A stretch of 7,612 bases of DNA from Gammaproteobacteria bacterium (GTDB taxonomy: Bacteria > Pseudomonadota > Gammaproteobacteria > JAURND01): contig JAURND010000068.1 of assembly GCA_030830425.1 (NCBI GenBank), forward strand, positions 1 through 7,612. Reading direction: 5' to 3'. Positions within the stretch are counted from its first letter, which is position 1, and every line of letters begins with the position of its first letter. The notes beneath the pieces were generated by a model. It did no database searches and was not told where the DNA came from. It saw only the letters and a program-made list of their open reading frames with translations. The position numbers were made by a program, and so were the translations under genes. This document shows positions 1 through 5,429 of this stretch, in pieces.

Positions 1-108
1 ACTCGTCTCACTTCAATGTGAGACAAAACCAGGGGGTTTTTTAAGGGGGAAGTGTTCTGCTGCCCCCTTAAATTCAAATAGATGATACTGCTCGTACTTG
101 AATGTGAG
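1..108 (+). repeat. Modular palindromic repeat element, left copy
   Basis: This copy has three parts. First, a perfect inverted repeat GTCTCAC/GTGAGAC (5-11 and 18-24). Second, a small hairpin AAAACC/GGTTTT (25-30 and 35-40) running into six T (37-42). Third, a 9-bp hairpin TTAAGGGGG/CCCCCTTAA (41-49 and 63-71). It closes with the module TACTGCTCGTACTTGAATG and GTGAG (86-108). Positions 1-78 match the reverse complement of 6386-6463 at 75 of 78 bases by hand alignment, so the two copies are inverted relative to each other. The hairpins followed by T residues could terminate transcription entering from the left of the window. The element may begin before position 1. No protein is encoded in it. 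Confidence 0.85.
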
Positions 109-165
109 CATCTTGACTAAAATCTGACCGTTTATGCCAGTCTTTGTATGGTGGTGAATAGTTAC

Positions 166-184
166 AAATTGACACTGTCAATTT
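166..184. promoter_or_regulatory. 19-bp perfect palindrome overlapping a TTGACA hexamer, upstream of the porin
   Basis: AAATTGACACTGTCAATTT is a perfect dyad with 9-bp arms around a central C. Its left half contains a consensus -35 hexamer, TTGACA (169-174). It lies about 90 bp before the porin start. No convincing -10 hexamer sits 16-18 bp downstream, although TATA-like runs occur at 219-240. It could be a repressor or activator operator for the porin. The remainder of 109-273 shows no gene or other clear signal. Confidence 0.35.
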
Positions 185-273
185 CACCCTAGTTAGTGGT
201 AAAAACTGCGAAATCGAGTATATCTTTATATGCTTATATTTGACTACTCGAAATTTACAAGAACCACCTAGCT

Positions 274-1412
274 ATGATCTTATTCCGACCTTACATTATC
301 TTTATCGGTTTTTCATTCATGCTTTGGCCATTGATGGCAATCGCGGATGCCGCAACAGATCAAGAAAACACAACTAATTATGAGCGGTTATGGGATTTAG
401 CAACGCTCTATAAGAATAATGAAAATCCAATTATCGAGGAATTCAAACTTAGAGGCCGTTACCAAGGCCAATATTATTGGCTGAATAGCGATCAGGGCAA
501 TAGGGGGACTCTTGGGAAAACCGCCGATCTCGATTTGGCTTTGAAACGCTGCTGTTTGGAGGAGCAATCGAAGTTCAAGTAGACGCCCAGAGTAATGCTC
601 AATTCCACCCATTGTACAATGGTCTGGTGGATTCTTACATCAAGTGGAACGCAACAAACACTTTCAGCCTCACTGTCGGTAAGCAAAAGCCACAAATCGG
701 CTATTATGACTGGCTGCCAACTTCGAATGCACAGCCAACCTTTGAACGATCTCAGATTTTCAACCAACTCAACGTAGACCGTCTCACCGGTATTGTGGCT
801 GAAGGAGAAGTTGACCGATTCACATGGCAAAGTGGTTTATATTCAAACGATACAAACCGCGAATTTGGTCATTTTGATGGCGGGCTGAGTGTTGGTGCAG
901 GCATTGGATACAACTTCAACGACTCGTTGGGTATTCAGAAAGCTGACTGGCGGTTTGACTGGCTTCACAGTAACAGCAACGCCGCAGACTCGGTGCTAAA
1001 CCGTTATGATAACCTTTTTTCAACTACGGTATGGTTGGATGACGGCCGTTGGGGATTTATTGGCGAAGCGTTTCTTGGTATGGGCAAGTTACCCGATGTT
1101 TTTGGATACTATCTTCAGCCCACTTACGATCTTATTCCTCATCAGCTGCAGGCTGTCGGTCGCTATTCTTTCACAATTGGTGATGGCGCGAATAGCGTTT
1201 TTCTCCAGTCACGCTATGAGACAACAGCCCCAGATCTTGCGGGCGCCAATACAGGTAGAATCTATCAAGCAGTTTATTTGGGGCTCCAGTACTTCTTATA
1301 TAGCGATCGACTTAAGCTCATGGTAGGCGCTGAGTACTCGCGCCTTGATGGTGGCACCTCTGGCGGATTTAATGGCTTAACCTTTCTTAACAGTATTCGA
1401 ATGTCGTTTTAA
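274..1412 (+). pseudogene. Phosphate-selective porin O/P-like outer membrane porin, frameshifted
   Basis: The first frame (274-582, 102 aa) begins with a signal peptide: a hydrophobic stretch to about residue 22, then a probable cleavage site near MAIADA. The mature part starts with a beta-strand-like stretch rich in Tyr and Gly. The homologous frame then changes. A second frame runs to 1412 and covers the rest of a beta-barrel, with alternating aromatic strands such as VDSYIKW and a C-terminal Phe (residues IRMSF) typical of outer membrane proteins. In the second frame the protein reads GDSWENRRSRFGF from about 504, so adding one G to the G5 run at 503-507 joins both halves into about 379 aa, a normal size for this family. 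The ORF starting at TTG 612 is only a by-product of the break. The G run could be a real mutation, a phase-variable tract or an assembly error. The upstream ribosome site is weak. The family call rests on general character and recalled motifs, so the substrate is unknown. Confidence 0.72.
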
Positions 1413-1423
1413 GGGCGGCGGGG

Positions 1424-1462
1424 AATTGCTGATGTTTTTTTGCGCGTTAATCATCAGCAATT
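1424..1462. terminator. Hairpin between the convergent porin and folB genes
   Basis: AATTGCTGATG (1424-1434) pairs perfectly with CATCAGCAATT (1452-1462), an 11-bp stem with a 17-nt loop. It sits 11 nt after the porin stop and 20 nt after the folB stop on the other strand, where a shared terminator would be expected. The T run is inside the loop rather than after the stem in either direction, so it is not a textbook rho-independent terminator. It may instead stabilise 3' ends. Confidence 0.5.
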
Positions 1463-1482
1463 TCTCGATCAATGAGAACGCC

Positions 1483-1989
1483 TTAATCAGATTGCTGGGT
1501 AATCATAATTCCCGTGCGATCGACTGATAACCCATCAGGAAATTTGCTTAATCGTAATTCTACTTGTTGGATGTCAAAAGTCATCAACAGTTGATCAACG
1601 AGGTGGTGCGCTAAAGCTTCTATCAATTGAAATTTTTTAGTATTCACCCACGTATGTATACATTTTATCAGTACGTCATAATCAATGGTATCCGCTAAAT
1701 GGTCACTTTTTCCTGCTTTGGTCGTATCCATGGTTAACGTGAGATCTAACGAAAGTTGCTGCGGCGATAATTTTTCATGCGCGTGTATACCAATGATCGT
1801 TTCTAATTTTAGGCCTGATATGAAAATTTGATTGATCTTGTTGCAAGGTCCAGTATTTTTTCGGAATAAAAAACGCGAGCATGATCTAAAGCCCAGTTTA
1901 CGGGTACGTAAATGCGCATCAGAGGCTTGAGCATAAGGCAGTGATCGGATCAAAGAAGTCAGTTTTGCAAAAAGCCCATTGAGATTCAT
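1483..1989 (-). CDS. folB: Dihydroneopterin aldolase, with an N-terminal extension
   Basis: FolB cleaves 7,8-dihydroneopterin to 6-hydroxymethyl-7,8-dihydropterin and glycolaldehyde in cytosolic folate synthesis. The family domain spans about residues 53-168: the opening strand QIFISGLKLETIIGI, Glu72 in the HAHE segment, Glu124 in FQLIEAL, and Lys149 in the RLSKFPDG segment, corresponding to the usual active-site Lys near the C-terminus (normally followed directly by Pro, here Phe-Pro). The whole ORF is 168 aa against about 120 aa for the family. Residues 1-52 resemble nothing I know. No ATG, GTG or TTG lies in frame near the expected start; only ATC and ATT codons are there. The ORF's ATG overlaps the yadH stop as ATGA, which favours coupled translation from 1989 and a genuine extension. 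It is the last gene of the yadG-yadH-folB block. The function is well supported; the start is uncertain. Confidence 0.85.
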   Translation of the reverse strand: MNLNGLFAKLTSLIRSLPYAQASDAHLRTRKLGFRSCSRFLFRKNTGPCNKINQIFISGLKLETIIGIHAHEKLSPQQLSLDLTLTMDTTKAGKSDHLADTIDYDVLIKCIHTWVNTKKFQLIEALAHHLVDQLLMTFDIQQVELRLSKFPDGLSVDRTGIMITQQSD

Positions 1990-2753
1990 GTTTTGATGCC
2001 CACCCCTTTATCAATCAACCACCAAGCCATGATGTACAAGCTTAGTAGCATGCCGATTAATACCGTAAATCCAACATAAATATTGATATCTGAAATATTC
2101 AACAGGCCATAACGAAACAAATTAACAAAATATAAAATGGGATTGAACAGTGAAATCGTTGGCCATATGCCCGGGAGTAAATGTACAGAATAAAAGACAC
2201 CACCTAAATAAGTCAGTGGGGTAAGAATAAAGGTAGGGATAATGGAGATATCATCAAATTTTTTGGCATAAATCGCATTAATCAATCCGGCAATTGAAAA
2301 CAAAGCGGCAGTCAACAAAACGGTAATCAAGGTGACAATAGGGTGCATCACATGAATATTGGTAAAGCATAAAGCAACTGTCGTTACAACAACAGCAACG
2401 GCTAATCCGCGTATGACCCCACCCATAATAAAGCCTGCTAAAATAATATTGTTAGAAACAGGTGCCGCTAATAGTTCTTCAATGCTACGAAAAAATTTAG
2501 CTTGTAAAAATGAGCTAGAGGTATTCGCATAAGCGTTACTGATGACATTCATCATCACCAGACCGGGCGCGATATATTCGATATAAGAGACGCCATGCAT
2601 CAAACCAATGCGCGCGCCCATAACATGACCAAAAATTAAAAAATAAAGTAGTGTGGTGATACCAGGTGGCAATAATGTCTGGATCCACACGCGAGTGAAG
2701 CGAGAGATTTCTTTGAGTAATATAGTTTTAAATGCGATATAACCATTTGCCAT
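1986..2753 (-). CDS. yadH: ABC-2 type transporter permease, YadH family
   Basis: This is the inner-membrane permease partner of the YadG ATPase. The length (255 aa) matches E. coli YadH (about 256 aa as I recall). Six hydrophobic segments are visible at about residues 24-46, 58-78, 103-130, 138-162, 171-190 and 226-248, which is the ABC-2 membrane layout. Residues 84-100 (AKFFRSIEELLAAPVS) form the amphipathic cytoplasmic stretch typical of ABC-2 exporters such as NodJ/DrrB relatives. The segment FNPILYFVNLFRYG before the last helix is also characteristic. It begins 5 nt after the yadG stop and ends overlapping folB by 4 nt, so all three are likely co-transcribed and translationally coupled. 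The substrate of YadGH is not established, and nothing here identifies it. No disruption is seen. Confidence 0.92.
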   Translation of the reverse strand: MANGYIAFKTILLKEISRFTRVWIQTLLPPGITTLLYFLIFGHVMGARIGLMHGVSYIEYIAPGLVMMNVISNAYANTSSSFLQAKFFRSIEELLAAPVSNNIILAGFIMGGVIRGLAVAVVVTTVALCFTNIHVMHPIVTLITVLLTAALFSIAGLINAIYAKKFDDISIIPTFILTPLTYLGGVFYSVHLLPGIWPTISLFNPILYFVNLFRYGLLNISDINIYVGFTVLIGMLLSLYIMAWWLIDKGVGIKT

Positions 2754-2758
2754 GCTGA

Positions 2759-3679
2759 TTACTTTTTAGAATTGACATGAATTAAGTTTATAAACAGTTC
2801 TTCTAACCGATTTCGTTTATTACGCATACGGGCCACTTTAATACCCTGGTTAGATAGCCTGTCAAATAAGTCATTCATCGTTTGTGATTCTCTTAAGCTG
2901 AGCTCTAGTGTTGTTTCATCGACTAAAAGAGGATCATATTCGGGTAAATCAGGTGTTTTAAATAACGGTTTTTGGAGATAAAACACAAAGGTTTCTAGTT
3001 GAAGCTGCCCAAGCAATTCACTCATTCGCGTATTTTCAATAATATGGCCATTGTTAATAATCGCAATATTACGGCATAAGTCTTCAGCTTCTTCTAGGTA
3101 ATGGGTGGTTAAAATAATTGTGGTGCCTTGTTGGTTGATTTTGCGCAGAAATTGCCACATGGTATGACGTATTTCGATATCCACCCCTGCGGTCGGTTCA
3201 TCCAAAATCAAGAGTTTAGGTTCATGCACCAATGCCCGCGCAATCATGAGTCGTCTTTTCATCCCGCCAGACAACATACGGGGGGTAACTTTACGCTTAT
3301 CCCAGAGGTCAAGTTGTTTTAAATATTTTTCCGCGCGCTCTAAAGCTAGTTTTTTGGGTAGTCCATGATAGCCAGCTTCAGTGGTTGTTACCTCCAAAAC
3401 CTTATCGAATACAGAGAAATTGAATTCTTGAGGTACTAATCCGATGCAGGATTTAACCGCTTCAGGTTCAGTATCCAGATCTTTACCAAAAACGCTAATG
3501 CGACCGCTCGTTTTCATGACTAATGAAGATAAGATGCCAATCAAAGTCGTTTTACCTGCCCCATTAGGACCCAGTAGGGCAAAAAAATCTCCTTCTTCTA
3601 CCTTAAGATCAATGCCTTTTAGCGCATGAAATCCGTTTTTATAAGTTTTTTGGAGTTGCTGTATTGCAAGGGCATGCAT
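2759..3679 (-). CDS. yadG: ABC transporter ATP-binding protein, YadG family
   Basis: This is the nucleotide-binding subunit that powers the YadH permease, cytoplasmic on the inner membrane. All ABC motifs are present: Walker A GPNGAGKT (residues 37-44), Q-loop Gln84 in VPQEFNF, signature LSGGM (136-140), Walker B LLILDE (156-161) with catalytic Glu161, D-loop through Asp167, and switch His193 in TTHYLEEAE. The C-terminal region (about 230-306) ends in RNKRNRLEELFINL, like E. coli YadG (308 aa as I recall). The ATG at 3679 gives the N-terminus expected for the family. Another ATG 10 nt upstream is out of frame. No clear Shine-Dalgarno precedes the start: the AGGAGG near 3692 is on the opposite strand. 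It is the first gene of the operon; its promoter must lie in 3680-3975 but I could not place it. Confidence 0.94.
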   Translation of the reverse strand: MHALAIQQLQKTYKNGFHALKGIDLKVEEGDFFALLGPNGAGKTTLIGILSSLVMKTSGRISVFGKDLDTEPEAVKSCIGLVPQEFNFSVFDKVLEVTTTEAGYHGLPKKLALERAEKYLKQLDLWDKRKVTPRMLSGGMKRRLMIARALVHEPKLLILDEPTAGVDIEIRHTMWQFLRKINQQGTTIILTTHYLEEAEDLCRNIAIINNGHIIENTRMSELLGQLQLETFVFYLQKPLFKTPDLPEYDPLLVDETTLELSLRESQTMNDLFDRLSNQGIKVARMRNKRNRLEELFINLIHVNSKK

Positions 3680-3780
3680 AGTGATTCATGTTAGGAGGCA
3701 GAAATGCTGCAGATAAGATTTCGAAGTGGTTTATGTCACAGCGAATGGATGGAAATTCAGTAATTCTCGGTAACCCGGAA

Positions 3781-3964
3781 TTTGCTTGCTGGTGTTAATG
3801 GGCTGCTTGTTTTCTTCTCCCTCAACCGCATGAGGGATTGTAAAGAGGGAGACGGTGAGTCTCCTCCCTCTTTACCGCAAGCGTAGACTCTTTGGAGCGA
3901 CAGGTTAAAACCTGGCAGCAAACCCCGCGCTTCCAGAGGGGGGTGCTGTCACTTCCCGTTTTTT
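3781..3964 (+). ncRNA. Candidate small RNA with several hairpins and a 3' intrinsic terminator
   Basis: This gene-free stretch between two minus-strand genes is rich in secondary structure and ends in a good plus-strand terminator, yet no plus-strand protein gene precedes it. Visible helices are CCCTCA/TGAGGG (3819-3824 and 3831-3836), a perfect 12-bp stem 3840-3851 with 3864-3875, and CAGGT/ACCTG (3901-3905 and 3910-3914). The last is enclosed by GGAGCG (3894-3899) pairing with 3928-3934 with one bulge. CTCCCTC occurs twice (3817-3823 and 3864-3870) around one GAGGGAG (3845-3851), so two mutually exclusive pairings exist. The CU-rich segment TCCTCC (3862-3867) could pair with Shine-Dalgarno sequences. 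I see no hallmark of 6S, SRP, RNase P or tmRNA. The 5' end and promoter are not identified, so the start is approximate. The rest of 3680-3975 shows nothing else. Confidence 0.5.
3938..3964 (+). terminator. Rho-independent terminator, plus strand
   Basis: GGGGGGTG (3938-3945) pairs with CACTTCCC (3950-3957), allowing two G-U pairs, around the tetraloop CTGT. It is followed by G and six T (3959-3964). The T tract exists only in the plus direction, so it terminates rightward transcription and protects the oppositely oriented gene at 3976-4170 from read-through. The GGGGG...CACTTCCC pattern resembles the central hairpin of the repeat element, which may or may not be coincidence. Confidence 0.72.
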
Positions 3965-3975
3965 ATCCGCTCGTC

Positions 3976-4170
3976 TTAATTTTTGCTGGAACCACAAGAA
4001 AACAAATATTTGATCAGCGCGCCAGCACCCAAAATAGGAATCATCACTTCAACAAAACGTGACACATAAAACAAACCAGCTAGACGCCCTTCGGGTAACA
4101 CAGAAACAAGCACGGCAACAATTAATGCAAAGGTGAGGATTAAAACAGAAAACATTTTTCGGCACATCAT
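3976..4170 (-). CDS. Small two-helix membrane protein, unknown function
   Basis: This 64-aa protein has two hydrophobic segments, about residues 7-25 (VLILTFALIVAVLVSVL) and 40-58 (FVEVMIPILGAGALIKYLF). A short charged turn (PEGRLAGLFYVSRF) joins them, and the tail CGSSKN contains a cysteine. A strong ribosome site AAGGAG (on the plus strand CTCCTT from 4180) lies 9 nt before the ATG at 4170, and a promoter-like sequence is present upstream. These make it a believable gene despite its size. A second ATG follows immediately. It stands alone between the candidate sRNA and dksA, in the same direction as dksA but separated from it by about 170 nt. I do not recognise the family. A lipoprotein is unlikely, as the only N-terminal Cys (residue 3) is not in a lipobox. 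Confidence 0.7.
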   Translation of the reverse strand: MMCRKMFSVLILTFALIVAVLVSVLPEGRLAGLFYVSRFVEVMIPILGAGALIKYLFSCGSSKN

Positions 4171-4216
4171 AGGTTGAGACTCCTTTTTAGTGGTTAGAGA
4201 TTAGAAAAAAAATCAC

Positions 4217-4245
4217 ATTATCCTCAATTTAATCTTTGAGGTCTA
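4217..4245 (-). promoter_or_regulatory. Possible sigma-70 promoter for the small membrane protein gene
   Basis: On the minus strand TAGACC (plus 4240-4245) and GATAAT (plus 4217-4222) are 17 bp apart, matching four and five of six consensus bases. Transcription would start about 40 nt before the ATG at 4170. The spacer and hexamer edges contain the inverted repeat CCTCAA/TTGAGG (4222-4227 and 4236-4241), which could also be a small operator or a weak hairpin at the end of the dksA transcript. Confidence 0.4.
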
Positions 4246-4252
4246 TAGTACT

Positions 4253-4328
4253 CTCACCTTCAAGTACGAGTAGTACATGCTGTTGCATTTAGGGGAGACA
4301 GTAAAACATATCTCTTTTAAAAAAATTG
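4253..4328 (-). repeat. Degenerate copy of the palindromic repeat element
   Basis: CTCACCTTCAAGTACGAG and TAGTA (4253-4275) correspond to the reverse complement of 86-108 with two differences. The following AGGGGAGACAGTAAAACAT and TCTCTTTTAAAAAAA align with the GGGGGCAGCAAAACACTTCCCCC hairpin region of the copy at 6393-6423, but the stem has decayed. The outer GTCTCAC/GTGAGAC part is absent. It lies immediately after the dksA stop, parallel to the right copy (6301-6463) and inverted relative to the left copy. It looks like an old, eroding member of the family. Confidence 0.65.
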
Positions 4329-4340
4329 GGATTTTCTCAG

Positions 4341-5216
4341 TTATTCAAAAATCCCGGTATGCTTTTCGCGTAATTCATTGATTGTTTTGCAATCAATACA
4401 TTGAGTAGCTGTTGGGCGAGCTTCTAAGCGTTCTATACCAATTTCTGCGCCGCAAGATTCACAATAGCCATATTCTCCTTGCTTGATATGCCCAAGTCCT
4501 TGATCGATTTTCATAATTAAACGATGTTCTCTTTCTCTGGCGCGCCACTCTAGAGTATGTTCTTCTTCTAGTGCTGCTCTATCTAACGGGTCTGGAAAAT
4601 TAATCGCGTCATCGCGCATTTGTGATGTAATGACCTCTCTACCTGACAAAAGTTGCTGTTTCCACAAATTCAAAATATGTTGAAAATGTTTCAACTGTGC
4701 TTCATTCATATAAGGTTCATTTAACTGCTGGCTGTAGGGTGAAAACCCAACAGGACCCAATGCAGATCGAGTTCTTTTTTTATCTTGGATTGGTTGCATG
4801 GGTGTCTGAGCGACTTTATTTTCAACAGGCACTTTTTTGGGTTCTTTGAGTATTGGTTTGTTTTTAGGCTGCATAATATTTAGATTGTTAGGTGTATTTT
4901 TTTCTGATGACAACTTAGCCGTTTTAGCCGTTACCATTTTTTTATCTCTAGTAGATACCAGTTTTTCAGGAGTACTGGTTGTTTTTTTTGCAATGGGTTT
5001 TGTTTTTGAAAGTTGTTTTTTGGGAGAACTTTCTTTATTTTTCTTGGGTTGTGTCTTCGCTATTTTTGAAACAGGTTTTATTGTTTTTGTTTTAGCTTTG
5101 GCTACATCTGCAGGATCTTTTTTTGGGGCTATCGATTTTGTAGCTGCTTTAGGTTTATTTTTACCCATAGGCTTTGTTTTGGGGGGGGGCGCTAATTGTT
5201 TATTTTTGAGAGGCAT
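4341..5216 (-). CDS. dksA: RNA polymerase-binding transcription factor DksA with a long Lys-rich N-terminal extension
   Basis: The C-terminal part (about residues 167-291) is a clear DksA: EPYMNEAQLKHF, the coiled-coil tip motif DPLDRA (Asp209 and Asp212, matching the catalytically needed Asp pair of E. coli DksA), and a four-Cys zinc site (Cys252, Cys255, Cys273, Cys276) in GYCESCG and CIDC. DksA inserts into the RNA polymerase secondary channel and works with ppGpp in the stringent response. The protein is 291 aa against about 151 in E. coli. Residues 1 to about 150 are low-complexity, dominated by Lys with Pro, Ala, Thr and Ser, like histone H1 or AlgP tails. The start is the ATG at 5216, because AGGAG lies 7 nt upstream (plus 5224-5228); the TTG one codon earlier is less likely. 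A C9 run encodes Pro10-12. An internal ATG at residue 170 could yield a near-canonical core. It is separated from ispE by about 210 nt. Confidence 0.93.
   Translation of the reverse strand: MPLKNKQLAPPPKTKPMGKNKPKAATKSIAPKKDPADVAKAKTKTIKPVSKIAKTQPKKNKESSPKKQLSKTKPIAKKTTSTPEKLVSTRDKKMVTAKTAKLSSEKNTPNNLNIMQPKNKPILKEPKKVPVENKVAQTPMQPIQDKKRTRSALGPVGFSPYSQQLNEPYMNEAQLKHFQHILNLWKQQLLSGREVITSQMRDDAINFPDPLDRAALEEEHTLEWRAREREHRLIMKIDQGLGHIKQGEYGYCESCGAEIGIERLEARPTATQCIDCKTINELREKHTGIFE
5181..5189 (-). repeat. C9 homopolymer in the 5' end of dksA
   Basis: Nine consecutive G on the plus strand (C9 in the coding strand) encode three prolines at codons 10-12 of dksA. Tracts of this length are prone to slippage. 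A change of one base would shift the frame of the whole product unless translation restarts downstream, for example at the ATG of codon 17. Confidence 0.8.
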
Positions 5217-5311
5217 CAATATTCTCCTATTCTATCCTAAACTAGAAGTTACATTTGAAGGCGGTGCTGCGCTCGTGGTTCATAGAAAAAACATTGCTTC
5301 GATAGCATAAG

Positions 5312-5331
5312 CGCATTTCTGAAAAAATGCG
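5312..5331. repeat. Small hairpin in the dksA upstream region
   Basis: CGCATTT (5312-5318) pairs with AAATGCG (5325-5331), a 7-bp stem with a 6-nt loop. No T tract follows on either strand, so it is not an obvious terminator. It lies between the solo repeat module and the dksA start. The CTGAAAAAATGC in its right half recurs at 5383-5394, so the two copies bracket the solo module. Confidence 0.45.
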
Positions 5332-5332
5332 A

Positions 5333-5360
5333 GCGGTTTATACTGCTCGTATTTGAATGT
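5333..5360 (+). repeat. Solo end-module of the repeat family
   Basis: CGGTTTATACTGCTCGTAT followed by TTGAATGT repeats the end-module seen at 86-108 and, in inverse, at 6366-6385 (where it also carries the flanking CGTTTA). No central hairpin is attached. On the minus strand it contains TATAAA (plus 5337-5342), a -10-like hexamer facing dksA, but no good -35 lies 17 bp upstream of it. The stretch 5217-5429 otherwise holds no gene. Confidence 0.65.
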
Positions 5361-5429
5361 TCAGTTTTTTAAAACACAGCACCTGAAAAAATGCCACTTT
5401 CACAAGCCACTCTCTTATCCACTTAAACC

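Noticed and set aside
1..108. A CRISPR array, because of repeated hairpin-like units.
   Set aside because: The units are not regularly spaced, differ in orientation and have no spacer pattern.
169..190. A PhoB box before the porin, expected for a phosphate-regulated porin.
   Set aside because: Only one CTGTCA half-site is present; no second half-site lies 11 bp away.
492..830. Minus-strand ORFs across the porin (also 397-612) and plus-strand ORFs at 595-777 and 1006-1326.
   Set aside because: They overlap the better supported porin frames, show no family features and have no start signals.
3128..3629. Plus-strand ORFs inside yadG (3128-3322, 3444-3629), and similar ones at 5353-5547 and 6653-6871.
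   Set aside because: They are shadows of strongly conserved minus-strand genes (yadG, ispE, rpoS).
3745..3798. A 17-codon ORF (MDGNSVILGNPEFACWC) just before the structured region, suggesting a leader peptide with attenuation.
   Set aside because: It has no Shine-Dalgarno, no regulatory codon run, and no plus-strand gene after the terminator for attenuation to control.
3781..3964. Known housekeeping RNAs (6S, 4.5S SRP, RNase P, tmRNA) or CsrB/RsmY-type RNA.
   Set aside because: The SRP tetraloop core, RNase P and tmRNA conserved segments and repeated GGA loop motifs are not visible; a plus-strand sRNA of unknown class fits better.
4837..5310. A 157-codon plus-strand ORF with hydrophobic content.
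   Set aside because: It is the complement of the Lys-rich repeats of dksA; Lys codons read backwards give Phe and Leu, creating a false membrane protein.
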